A stretch of 64,000 nt of DNA, taken from Amblyornis subalaris (lineage: Eukaryota; Chordata; Aves; Passeriformes; Ptilonorhynchidae). The notes below the pieces were generated by a model, which did no database searches, was not told the origin of the DNA, and saw only the letters and a program-made list of their open reading frames with translations. The position numbers were made by a program, and so were the translations under genes. Every line of letters begins with the position of its first letter. Position 1 is the first letter of the stretch. Shown piece by piece: positions 51,771-62,625 of the stretch. Where the stretch lies: contig JACAXG010000080.1 in assembly GCA_018881555.1 (NCBI GenBank), forward strand, positions 1,267,314 through 1,331,313, in the 5' to 3' direction.

Positions 51771-52045
51771 CTCCCGTCCGGCAGCGCTTCCGTACGCTCC
51801 TGGGTCTTCCTACAGACCGCAGCACAACGCTCCCGGGAAATGCTGCATTTCCTTAGAGTCTGTGATTATTTCTGAAGCAGCTTTGCTTTGCTTTGGTGAA
51901 TGCATCAAATAGCCCAGAAACCCAGCAGAGGGGTTTGCTGCCTTAGGCAGAGCAGCGCTCACTCGCCCGTGCAGTAGTGCCTCTCCAAGCATGTGTTCCA
52001 CACAGCCAGAGCCCCGGGAACTCGATGCTCCGTGTGAAGAACACA
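51771..52045. promoter_or_regulatory. weak CpG cluster
   Basis: About 14 CpG dinucleotides occur in 275 bp ('ccgtccggcagcgcttccg', 'cagcgctcactcgcccgtg', 'cccgggaactcgatgctccg'), well above the local background but much weaker than the island at 11.5 kb. It may be a minor or decaying CpG island, or simply GC-rich DNA. No core promoter motif is visible. Confidence 0.3.
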
Positions 52046-53540
52046 ATGTTCACCTGGTGCTGGCTGCCAAGACTTGAAGGATGATTTTCGAGACCAGGGC
52101 GGCCTATAAACTCACACATTAGGCTGAGTCACTGTTCTGGCAGGATAGGTCTAATTTCTCTTTATATAAACTTATCTCCAAAGTACTTTATCATCCTGCA
52201 ACTGCTCTAACCCAACAGGCTCTGAATGGCTGAACACTGCAGAAGCAATTATTTACATCAGGTAGGGGAAACAACTCTGTGGTAGGTCTTCCAAAGAACT
52301 GAAGCAAACCCAGATATTTTATTTTTGTGCTTTGTCTTAATACTCAACTCCCCTTTGGATCATGAAGATCTTTCAGTTTTCCACGCCAATTTGTCTTATC
52401 CTTCCCAAGAGCATTGGGTCAGTTCCTGTAGCTTTTCAGAAAGGCTNCATCCCTCCCACAAACACACACGCACTGACACCACTCAGAAACGGCCCCTGGT
52501 AAACAAGAATGGTAATTGCTGGTAATTATAAGCTGTGAGGAGGAGGGAGGCATTTAAAAGAAGCTGCAGGCTTTGCAAGACAACAATTTGTAGCTGGATT
52601 AAGCTGGAATAAACCCAGGTCCCAGAAGTGAAAAGACAGTGTTTCTAAGCCTAAAGCAACACTTGTCTGCCAGTTAGCTTGGAGTGTGCAGTGCCCAGTT
52701 GTAGTTCCAGGCTCTCTGGAAGCATTTAACACTCAAACATTAAGGGGACAGGAGCTTAACCCTTACATTCTGCAGGACTGACTTGTTTGGGGTTTTGACA
52801 TGTATATATGTGTCTAGGAGGGTGTTGAATAATTTTTTAACCTAAACNTAACAAAAATTATTTTTCTGTAGTATCTCACGAGCATCTCTTGCTTTAAAAG
52901 CCACTTCAACAGTTAAAACATTTAAGCTGAAATTCTTGGATTTCGCTGGAAGGGCATCCAGTCCCTATCCATCAAGGCCTTGTCAGCAACAGTTTTGCCA
53001 GAGATTTTGTTCTGGAGAGTGATGGATGGGCAAATGTTTGTAAAACTGTTTATTGTAGACTTTTCTAACTCAAAGAGCACATTGGCCACAATGCTTATCT
53101 TGAAAGACGTTGGAGAACGGCCGTACACGACAGGTATATTGGAGTTCTGAGGTGTGAATGCTTTGCAGAACATTTCTCTCCTGGAGTGTTTGTATTTCCA
53201 GACCTGAGGGGATTTGTCAGAGGTCAGAGTTTTGAAGAAATTAATCCCTGTTTTGGCTTATCCAAGAGTCTTTATGTCAACCAGCAGAGACAGTTTGTAG
53301 CACGCGGTTTGTGTGTTTGAGTAGTTATTCCTTTCCCCCTTTTCTGGCTATGAATGCAAAGAGCAGATGCAAATCTGAGGTTTTAGAGAAAAGTGCTCAC
53401 AGGAAAAAAAATTGTCCTTGCAAAACCTGGGCAAACTTCAGAGGGGACTGGAAAATTATCGGCTTCGTTGGTATAACTCAGAACTGTTAGATAAATATAC
53501 ATAGCAAAGTGTACTTCAAAATTCTTTTTCTCCCTTGCAG
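52046..53540. other. unique non-coding DNA
   Basis: No gene recognised. It contains an octamer-type ATGCAAAT at 53367-53374 and ends in a strong pyrimidine tract ('tctttttctcccttgcag'). Open frames are 83 codons or fewer. Confidence 0.5.
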
Positions 53541-53663
53541 GAGCTGATGCCATCAGGCATTCTAGAAGGAAAATATTCTGTTCGACGTTGGGTTTTAGTA
53601 GNGGTTCAGAGAACTTGGTGCTTCAGAGGTGAACTGCAGGACAAGGGCACGAGCAGGGTGTAA
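53541..53663 (+). other. candidate terminal exon (unrecognised)
   Basis: A near-consensus splice acceptor ('tctttttctcccttgcag') ends at 53540. The frame immediately following is open for exactly 40 codons, beginning ELMPSGILEGKYSVRR and closing with TAA at 53661-53663, with one N at 53602. No start codon would be needed if this were a 3' exon. I cannot assign the peptide to a family. No clear polyadenylation signal follows closely. Isolated acceptors of this quality also arise by chance or belong to non-coding transcripts, hence the low confidence. Confidence 0.15.
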
Positions 53664-56600
53664 AGGGGAAGATGGTGTGGAGTCTGCCAGGACCTTTTTT
53701 AGGTAACTTTGATGCTACAGAAAATATTCATGGAACTGCATCCTCAGTGTCCAGTTGTAATCTGCTAGTGCATTCTTTAGGGCATGCAAACAGATTAAAG
53801 ACTTGGCAGAGTCTTTCTATAATAATCATGTATCTATAAGGAGTATTTGGGGTCTTTTTAAGTATTTGCTTTCCAAGAAAATATATGAACCACAAGAAAT
53901 AATTTCAGGCTTAACATAATTTGGGTTGTTTTTCAGCTGTTGCAATTACATTTTCTGAAGTTTTCCTTTAAAAATGCCAAGCTGATTAGTCTAGCTAGCT
54001 GCTTTCCCAGCCCAGCAGCCTCTTCCAGGGTTAAAGTAAAAAAGCAACAATTGCTCGATCTTTTAATTTCTGGGCCTCACTGTATGTGCTGCCTGTTAAC
54101 CCCCAAGGACTGCTGAAACATTTGTGCTCTGCAGGCCCGTGGCCAAGCTTAGCATGCCACAGATGAAGTAATGCCATACCTGTCCATCTGTTTGGCCTAT
54201 TGCTTTACAATATTTGGAATAAAAATTGAATTTCATCTCATTTTCTGTGACATTGTTTAGAAATAGACCGTTCTGACGTGTCAGAATGAAATGCAAATCA
54301 CCCCCTTAGCAAACCAAAGTGTGATTTCTGACTGATATTTTGCAAGCCCTGACTGTTATGATTGCTACCCTCTTGTATATCCTCCCCTTCCTCCAGCAGA
54401 AAATGTAATGGAAAACGTAACCCTGACAATTACATACAGATGGCACCATCCCATGATTTCGGCTCTGTGTGGTGGCTTTATATTTCTGTGCTCCAACTGG
54501 TGTAAATTAAATTGTAGTCATCCCCTGCACATGTATTGTGCTGTATCTTCACCAGAGTGGGAGCAGGGGCTGCACACGTGCTGGGTGAGAGGCTGCGCTG
54601 GCAGCGCTCGCTTCGTTTGGCTGGGACACGATGCAAGTGCCAAGGAGGACCCAGGGATCCAGCTGAATTTGCTGGATGAAATGTCTTGGATCACCCCAGC
54701 CAGGATTTATCATCTCTGTGTGGTGACAGAGCAGGCTGGGGTGTAATGTTTTCTTCATTTTCTCACATGCTGGAAGCAACAGCCTTTTCCAATTGGAGTT
54801 ACGGGATCTGTTATGGGATCGTTATGGTCAGGGGGAGAAAGATTGGGTCTGTCAAAGCAGAGAGGGAGGGGAGGGAAACAAGAGTGTCTGCACTTTGCCT
54901 GCCCTTGAAAATCAGTTCTCTCCTTTTCTGTCTCAGAAATGCTTAATTTTTCTTTTAAGAAGAATCAGAATAAGAAAGGCTGTGGTGTCCCTGAGCCGCA
55001 CGTGGGATCCAGCTCAGCTCCAGTAACAGCCACCATGGCCAACGCAGCTCTGCTGTCACTTGTCTCTCTTTAAACCTGGCACTGTTCTACAGCCTCAGGA
55101 GACTTGGTCTGAACTTCAGCTGAGCTAAGTGAGAACATCTTTTAGAGGCGAGATGAAATGATTTTGGGGCTTGTCAGAAGAGTCAAAACATCAGCAGTAG
55201 AACTTACCTGCTTTATCCATCGGTGTTCCCAGGGCTCTTGCTGCAGGGGATTCAGCTAATTAAAATTCCTTTTACCTACATTTTCCTTTACAGCTTCAGG
55301 TGGTTATAAGAACCTTCATTTCATGTCCCAAACTATTATAATGTGTAAACCAGATGCTCTGTTCCACTCCGAAGTGGCAGCATTTCAACGGTAGATCAAA
55401 TGATCCTCCTGCATAATATCTGTTACTGGCTTGTGCCTTCTAAGATTGTGGTAAGAATTTTAATGAAAAGTCTAAAAATAACATGAAATTTTAAGATTAT
55501 AAGTCTTTGTGCAGTCTGAAGTGCTGCTTTTATTTGATTTTACCTTTTTTCCATTCCATGTGTTTGTGTGCCTGTGTGTTTATGTGTGTGTATATCTCAA
55601 TAGATTAAATTAGGAGCTCTTTCTAAAGACCTGGCTGGCTGAGTCACACATGGAAAANGGACAATACCAACCATGTGAGCTGTTAGTTACTGTAAGATTA
55701 TGAGCCCAGTCTTATTCCCAGGGAAGCTGGTTTAAAGCAAGGCCTACGTCCTTAATGTTTTCTACAGAAAAGCCTGAGACAGTAACCTTAGGAGAATGAA
55801 ACGTGAAACCCCCGGGGCAATTTAAGNAGGGCCACAGTTGAAAAGCAGCAAGAACAGGTTCCCTTTGTACTTGTCTGAGCTACACTTGGCATCCCTTGGG
55901 GCAAATTGGGAGAATTTCAGCCTTCGGTGTCTACACAATCCCTCATTTTTCAGGAAGGAGGCTCGTTACAGAGGAATGCTCTCTGTTCCTTGTGAGCCTG
56001 GAGTGGAAGGTGATCACTGATTAAAGCAGAGGCTTTTGATTAAACGATGAGGCTACTTTCAGTGATCAAACACACAGAAAAAGGTATTTTGGAGGGTGCT
56101 TTCTGCAGGAGCTTGGGCTGAAGTAGACAGCTATTAAAGCCCACGAAAAAGAAGGAAGGTCAATGGTGGTTTTGGTGGTTGGCAAGGTGCATGGCTTGGA
56201 AGGGCCAATTACAATTTCAGGATTATGCCACTATTCATCTGTAACTGGATCTCTGTTTATTTTTNTTTCTTGAGATGCTGTCACAAGCATGTATTGTATT
56301 TACCTTGCTGACTCCAGACACAGAACGCTGTGTCACTCATNACAGATAAAAGGCTTCAGTGTCCTCAGATAATTACGGAAATTTTATTAGCTATGATGAA
56401 ACAATGATAAAAGGTACCAGGGCTTTGATTTCATCTTTTGGAAGGGAGCCTATTTTTTAGTCTGCATTTTCCTTTTATTGGAGCAACTTTTAAAGGACTG
56501 GTAATTTTTTAAGAGTCAAACTACCCATTTCTATGAAGCTTTTACCCACATTCTCAAGGCATTGACTTCTGTAATCATCATAATTAGCATTACACACAGA

Positions 56601-58469
56601 CCCACTGTTGCAGAATGATTCATTAGTGGGACAGCACTGAAATCTCCTATCCAGCAATGTCAGCCCACAGAGTCACAGTGGTTTTGTTCACCAGGACAGG
56701 AACGCTCTGGTTTATGTGTGACTGTGCTCTGGTTTGCGTGTGCAATCCCAGGTCTGTGGAACTCCTATAAAACCGTGGAAAAAGGCTGTTCTGTTAACAT
56801 TTGTTTCTATGTATTTTGCTGAGTTGCTATGCTTGCATTTTTTAGTGTTTACATGCTGCAGGGATGTAAAAAGCATAATGTTATGGGGGAAAGGGCAGGG
56901 CTTGCTTCAAATTATCATTGAAAGAGAGAAAAAAATGCAGAGAAATGTCAAGAGATCTTGATGAACATGTTTCTGCGGGAACTGGAAAAGAGACTAAGCC
57001 ACAAAATTAAGAACTAGATCCAGATTCCATATCCTTCAGCCTCACCCCTAAGGGGATGAGAAATTCAGAGCTGGAATNCCACAAATTTGGATGAAGTTTC
57101 TTNANTTCAACACATCTCTCCACAGTCTGGTTACACTGATAACCTCTCAATAAATGTTAGCAGAGCAGTACCTCTGTCTGATTGTTATACCTGAGCATAA
57201 CAAGAGCATTTGCAATCAGATTAGACATAAATGGAATTTCTTCCTATTTTTTTCCAGTATATGAATGCATTGTTGGAAACAGGCAGTTCTGCTAAGTATT
57301 ACTGAGTTGCCTACAAAAACATGGTGAGATGTTTTCTGCTTTTAAATTCAATCTAAGAAAATCATAGAACTTGTTTACACTCTGCCCCTTAAACTGATAA
57401 AACATAAATTACTGGTTGTAAGAGATGGGCAAACATCTCAGCTTTTGGACTGAAAGTTAGAGGGTTTTTAATCTGAAAAACTAATTGGATTCCAAGCCAA
57501 ACCAACCACAAGACAATACCAGAAGCTGCATTTAACTAAATAATCCAACCCTTTCTCCCGACTATTTAGGTAAATTAATATTTATGTCAGAAACTTGTGA
57601 TACTGCTTTTTATTTCTTAATATCACGATGACATTAGGTGAGAACTGCTTGTAACATGTCTTTGGGTACCACAGTGTTTCCCATTCCTGCATACCCACAT
57701 TTAAGATAAAGCAAAAAAGAAAATCTTCCTGTGAATTTTAAGATTCACATTAGTGTTGTTATAATAATTAAATGAAGGTTGAGTTTGATGGCAACATGTC
57801 CTGCCTGTCTTGGGTTGGCTAGAAGTGCACACTTAGATAAGAGGACGTGTTGATGCCAGAGGGATTAGTGCATGATACAGCTCCAGGTGCCTGTTGGGAT
57901 TTCCATGGTGTGATTAAACCACAGAGATATTGATGCATTTTTGTCCTTCAGTGTTATCATAGAGAAAATAGTCTGTCCCTGAGCCCCTGGTATTCTGCTG
58001 GGCCAGCTGAGGCTTTCAGGAGCTTTAATCATTTAATTTCCTATATAAAACTGTGCTAATTATCAACACAGTCAGAATGTTCTCCTTCCTGTTTTCTCTC
58101 TTCTGGCTAAATTCCTCTGACAAAATAGAAGTGAAACTCTATAATGATGGGAAGGAGGAACCACATTTCTTACTAAGGGTAGCCAAGATGTAAAAGATGA
58201 GATAAAGAGACTCATGCAGAAGAATACATCACATCAACCTGAGCCTGGCTGTCTGCCTTGTGTCTTTTATCCTCGATCACAGTGGTACCTGCTTGTGTCT
58301 CTTTATCTTTTTTCACTCAGAAGTACTGTATCATTGGTCTGCTGCCAGGTCAGCTATGACAAAGGACAGTACTTTCTGAAAAGAGAAAATAATTGTGGAA
58401 CAGGCAAAATTACATATTTTAGGAAAAAAAAATTATATAGAATATTTTGATCAGAGTTATATGGTGGGT
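53664..58469. other. unique non-coding DNA
   Basis: No gene recognised in 4.8 kb. At about 55560-55595 there is a degenerate TG-rich tract. The stretch 56370-56640 is repeat-free and contains homeodomain-like cores ('cataattagcattac'), and might be a conserved non-coding element. A plus frame of 112 codons (54408-54746) has no motif I recognise. Confidence 0.5.
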
Positions 58470-58625
58470 GCAGCAGTGGTTCAGTTGGTTCAGCCATACC
58501 TGGTCATTAGCACTGGCCATACCTAGGCAGTATAATTGGCTTTCAATAACAATCAGCTATTTCCAACTAATCCTAGTTCGATACCTTGACTTAGGTCAAT
58601 TAGTTTATTGATTAGGACTAGGAAT
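58470..58625 (+). repeat. tRNA-promoter-like patch, possible SINE relic
   Basis: The sequence tggttcagttgg (58477-58488) fits the RNA polymerase III A-box consensus, and agttcgatacc (58575-58585) differs from the B-box consensus at one position. Their separation of about 86 bp is longer than in a standard tRNA gene, and no cloverleaf can be folded by eye, so it is not a functional tRNA. Between the boxes, 'gccatacct' occurs twice with a 23-bp period (58493 and 58516). This could be an old tRNA-derived SINE disrupted by insertion, or coincidence. Confidence 0.2.
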
Positions 58626-58747
58626 ATCATAACCTTTGAGAAAACGTCTCACACCTTACAATCTGTTTACTCTGTTTCAGTGTTGCAATGCATTTAAAAG
58701 GACATCTAGTAGATAAGAGTGACATTTAGGTAAATTTGATTTGAGTT

Positions 58748-59470
58748 ATGCAGAGCTACCTTGTCTTCATCTGTCGATGTCAAAAGCAAAAATACAAAGC
58801 TGCCATTGCAGCAGAGCAGCAGCAACTGAATTCTGAAACATGTGAGGATGATAATGACCTTCAGGATCTCTCCATGGATTGTCTGGCTTTTGACAGGACT
58901 CCCACTAAAGTACAGAAATGTTGTCCTAGAAATGAAAAATTATCTGGATTTGTAAAGGGCTTTTTGGTTTTCAGGGATGCCCCTCGTGGGTTTGTGTTCC
59001 ATCCCAGCAGCAGCCCGGGACAGGGGCTGTGGGAGGCCCGGTGGAAGAGGCTGGGTGTAGGCAGGAGGCAGCTGCAGAAGGAAGAAGGTGCTGGAGAAGG
59101 TCAGGAGGAGCTGGGTTTGCCTCTCCCAGCTCAGCCGAGAGCCAGGTCCAGTTGGAGGGGCACAGGCAGGGAACTGGCTAAAGGTGTTCGGAGACTTAAA
59201 TCATCACAGCTGCCTTTTTCCACCCGTTTTCCTTCTGCCTCCTCTGAATTCCGACACCTACACAATACTCGGGCTTTTCAAAACAATGTTGGAGTTCCCG
59301 ACATTGAACTCTGCAAACGAGAGTGTTCTCAATTAAGGGAAGAACTCCTCCTGCCCCCCCGCTCCATCCCTCCTTGGCTCAGATGTGCCGGCCTCCGGAG
59401 CAATCGCACCAGCACATTTTTCAGAAGGTTTCCCCCTCCCAAAATCCCATCGAATGGCTGTTTCTTATAA
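58748..59470 (+). CDS. unrecognised 240-codon open reading frame, possibly containing an exon
   Basis: This is the longest frame in the window. It starts with ATG directly after an in-frame TGA and ends at TAA (59468-59470). The first part (about residues 10-57) is acidic and looks protein-like, with EQQQLNSETCEDDNDLQDL and then SMDCLAFDRTPTK. It is followed by a donor-like 'aaa|gtacag' at 58919/58920, and AG acceptors occur upstream ('gccattgcag' ending 58810). The remainder lies in GC-rich DNA (about 58980-59440), is Pro/Arg/Gly-rich and looks like chance translation. I recognise no domain, signal peptide or membrane segment. It could be one real short exon within a larger gene, a pseudogene piece, or a chance frame in GC-rich DNA. 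Confidence 0.2.
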   Translation: MQSYLVFICRCQKQKYKAAIAAEQQQLNSETCEDDNDLQDLSMDCLAFDRTPTKVQKCCPRNEKLSGFVKGFLVFRDAPRGFVFHPSSSPGQGLWEARWKRLGVGRRQLQKEEGAGEGQEELGLPLPAQPRARSSWRGTGRELAKGVRRLKSSQLPFSTRFPSASSEFRHLHNTRAFQNNVGVPDIELCKRECSQLREELLLPPRSIPPWLRCAGLRSNRTSTFFRRFPPPKIPSNGCFL

Positions 59471-61199
59471 ACCAATGGAGATAATTTCATGGCTTTTCCC
59501 TTTCATGGCCACCCACCTCCTCTTCCCAGCTANCTTTGATATAAAGAGACAAATCCTTTCCCATTCACATCAAAAGCAGGAGGGTCGCCCTGTGTCACCT
59601 ACCCTGGGATTTTGACTCAAGCTTTTGGAAAAAAAATTAATGGAAAGAGCAGCTTGGTTTTAACTCCTCCACAGTGTGTGTCACCGAGAGTTTTCAGGGT
59701 CACTGACAGATCAGTTTCATAGACCAAACAGATAAATAGGCACAAGTTATTCTTTATTATTATTGTTCATAATTTGTTCATGCCATAAGTGTGCTGAGTG
59801 CACTACAGGGATACCAGCCCTTCCTCGGGGAACACGGGGTCTGAGTTGGACATATGTTTTGTATATTTTCAGTGTGTATTCAGGCACCTCCAGCACTGGA
59901 TAGGCACTTTTAAAAACAAATTTGAAGTAATAACAATAACATGCTGAGTGATAACAACAGGCATGAGGGTGAGAGGAGGACGAGGGTTACAAAAATAAAG
60001 ATCATGTGAATTGTTTGCTTTATGTCACACATGAGGCTTGGGATCTCTCTGTTTTTCTTTTTCTTTGAATGCTTTTGTCATTCCTTTCTCTTTGGCAAGA
60101 AAAGCTGACAGGCTTCAGAGGCAGAGGAATTGCTGCTGGCGTGAAGGAGCAATGAGGCAGAGGAAAGGGGCTGCTCCTGCTGATACCTGAGAAACCTCTG
60201 GCCTTGCTGCAGGCTGAGGGCTGACTTGGAGAAGGGGAAAGAAAATCCGAAGACAATTTCTGCCATCTCTGGTGTATGAGGTTGTCCCTAGTACAAGGCT
60301 TAATGCTGATTTTCTGAGAGTTAAAACTNGAAATACCTTTCTTTGTTCTTGTTCCAGCTGCCTCTAACGATAATGGAAGTTTGTGACAGCAAGAGAAAAG
60401 CAGAGTGAGGTTCCCAGGACTCAGCACTTAGTGAAATGAGGTTTCTGATGGTTCAGTGCTCATTCTTACGTCAGCACATTTACCTGGTTCTACACCTACC
60501 TGGTGCCTTTCCCTGAATCTGCTCAGTGCTTGGAGCAAGCCCTGCATATGATGGATGTTTCTGACACCTTTAGCCCCAAACAACTGCAGGAGACCCTGCT
60601 CTTCTGAATGGTTTATTTAACCTTTTTCAGATCTATCCTTGAGCATCCTTCCTGCTGCATCACACCAGAACCTCTGTGTGAGCTCCTGGTTGTTGCTGTT
60701 TGCTCGTGTGGGGTCAAGAGGCTCTTAAGAGCTGTTTACACACTGGAGGATCTTCTGAGGAGCACAGACAAATCCCAGCCAGCTCCACACCACCCTTCCT
60801 GCCCTGGGCNGAGGGAATGGCCCAACACCGGCACAAATCTGTGCTTGTGTTTACATTTGCCCTGTCCCTGACCAGCCCTTGGGAAAATACCAGGAGTTAG
60901 TGGGAGTCACTGGCTCTTATTTTGTCCCAAGACGTGGGGTGTAAATTTACTACTTTCTTTGACAAGGCTTTCATTGCACAAGTGCTTTTTCGCCTATGCC
61001 TCATATCCTGCAAATCTCTTCTATTTCAGCATATTCCCACCACTGCATTCCCAGTGCCAAGACATGTGCCTGCCAGGAGATGTGGTCTATATGTGCTTTT
61101 GTTTCCAGTTAAGTCTATTTTTTTTCCTCATAAGCACTTGAGAAATGCTGTGGCCTGTAGAGATAGAAAATATTTTTGCATTTTCTCCATTGTGTGAAT
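59471..61199. other. unique non-coding DNA
   Basis: No gene recognised. A minus-strand frame of 135 codons (60020-60427) is Ser-rich without recognisable motifs and contains an N. The region just after the 240-codon frame has a short (TTA)n tract at about 59752-59763. Confidence 0.5.
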
Positions 61200-61700
61200 C
61201 AGTTAGTTGCTAATAAAGCCAGTTCCTTTATCAGATGCTGTTTGCAAAAATATTTGTAACACATGCTGGAACTAATTTTTTTATCAGTTATTTGCTTCAT
61301 GTGGGGATTACAATGGGCTGTGCTTCATCTGATAACTTTTGCAGCTTATTAGATGTGAATTTACTAGCTGTGAACAGTTGAATAATATAAAACTCACAGA
61401 AGAAACAAGCTGCACCATCCATGGTATAACGAGCTCTCTTAAATTAGCTCTGGCCAAAGTTCATATTTCACAATCCACTAAATAGCTTTCTTATGGATCA
61501 TAAGATGAACATACACTGAGTGAGGCAACTGAGTTTATAATATCTTTGGTATAAGGTGAACACTTTCTAACAGATCATGACATTATCAAAGTGCTATTTG
61601 AAATGAGCTCCATATGCTGTAGCAATGCTGTAAGACTTCACCCAGAATTTCATTTTCAAATGTTTTTCATTCGAGTTCACTGAGGGTAAATTGGAAACAC
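61200..61700. promoter_or_regulatory. candidate conserved non-coding element with GATA motifs
   Basis: A repeat-free, N-free, balanced-complexity stretch with few long open frames. It holds TTATCAGATG (61228-61237), TTATCAGTTA (61281-61290) and CATCTGATAA (61326-61335). The first and third are exact reverse complements and combine a GATA core with a CATCTG E-box, a pairing known from GATA/bHLH-bound enhancers. Another TTATCA lies near 61583. The enhancer role is inference from motif clustering and sequence texture only. Confidence 0.25.
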
Positions 61701-62555
61701 TTGGGTATATCCCACTTATGGACCTGTTAAGACCCACTTAATTTTAACATGGATGTGCAGAGAGAGAGGAAGGGGAGGAGGGCAGTAGGATGGGGTGAGC
61801 AGGAATAACTCTATCTACTGATGGCCTTGGAAAATCTGAACAGCATGTGTATGGTAGGGATTGNACAAACACNNCTCTAAAGCCCTACTCACCAGTCCAT
61901 GACTCGTGTGAAAGATGGGATTTGCTCTGGTGGGGGTGAGAGTCAGCCTTTGGCTCTGCCTGTGGCAGCAGAGGGTTGAGCAAAGGCTCGGCTCAGCGTG
62001 GTGACGGAGCCAGTTGGCAGCGGCCAGCGACGAAGAGCCAAGGTAGAGCTGCACTGGAGCTGTGCTTTGGCTGGCAGGCTCGGGGCTGGCTTCAAACCTG
62101 CCCTGCCAAAGCAGGATTCTGCTCAGGATGCTTTGGGAGTGGGGCCGGGAGTCGCTCGCTTTGCTTTTTCAGGATCTGCAAGACAAACATGGTGATCTCA
62201 GTATTGTCTTTTTTGTGATTGTTGGGTAATAAATGCCTCAGAAATTCCAACTGGCTTTAAATTATTTCCTTTCTTTAGAANAAACTGTATGAGAGACTGT
62301 ACGTTGCAAAGAAGGATGCAGGTTTCTTATTTCACTGACTTGAGGAGCTGAGGAAGGGACCAAACTGCTTCAGTGGCCACTGGCTACAGAGATGAGGACG
62401 TTCCCAAGAGCTTTGTTACACTTTTAGGCTAATAGCATTCCTTATGTGAACATTCTGCATCTGCTGCTAGGAACGTTTAAAAAAAATGGGATTTAGTAGC
62501 AGTACTAAACAGTCTTTTTAGCTATTTGTATAAGATATTATAAAGTACTTTAATN
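61701..62555. other. unique non-coding DNA
   Basis: No gene recognised. It includes a purine-rich tract at about 61760-61800 and a small CpG-enriched patch at about 61985-62035. Two adjacent Ns occur at 61873-61874. Confidence 0.5.
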
Positions 62556-62625
62556 TGGATCCCAGGGGCTGGACTCAAAGATCCTTGTGGGTCCCTTCCA
62601 ACTCAGGATTCCATGGATCATGATA
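62556..62625 (+). mobile_element. CR1 LINE 3' stub
   Basis: About 70 bp carry the CR1 3' wording 'gatccttgtgggtcccttcc' followed by 'aactcaggattccatggatcat'. This matches the reverse complement of the subfamily seen at 22.05 kb ('gagtcggaaggaaccc') rather than the one at 14.9 kb. The terminal octamers are decayed. It is an extremely 5'-truncated copy with no coding content. Confidence 0.85.

Noticed and set aside
51498..51875. 125-codon Leu/Ser/Cys-rich plus-strand frame that could suggest a membrane protein
   Set aside because: Overlaps other frames in GC-richer DNA, contains an N, and its hydrophobicity comes from CTG/CTC-rich composition without a domain.
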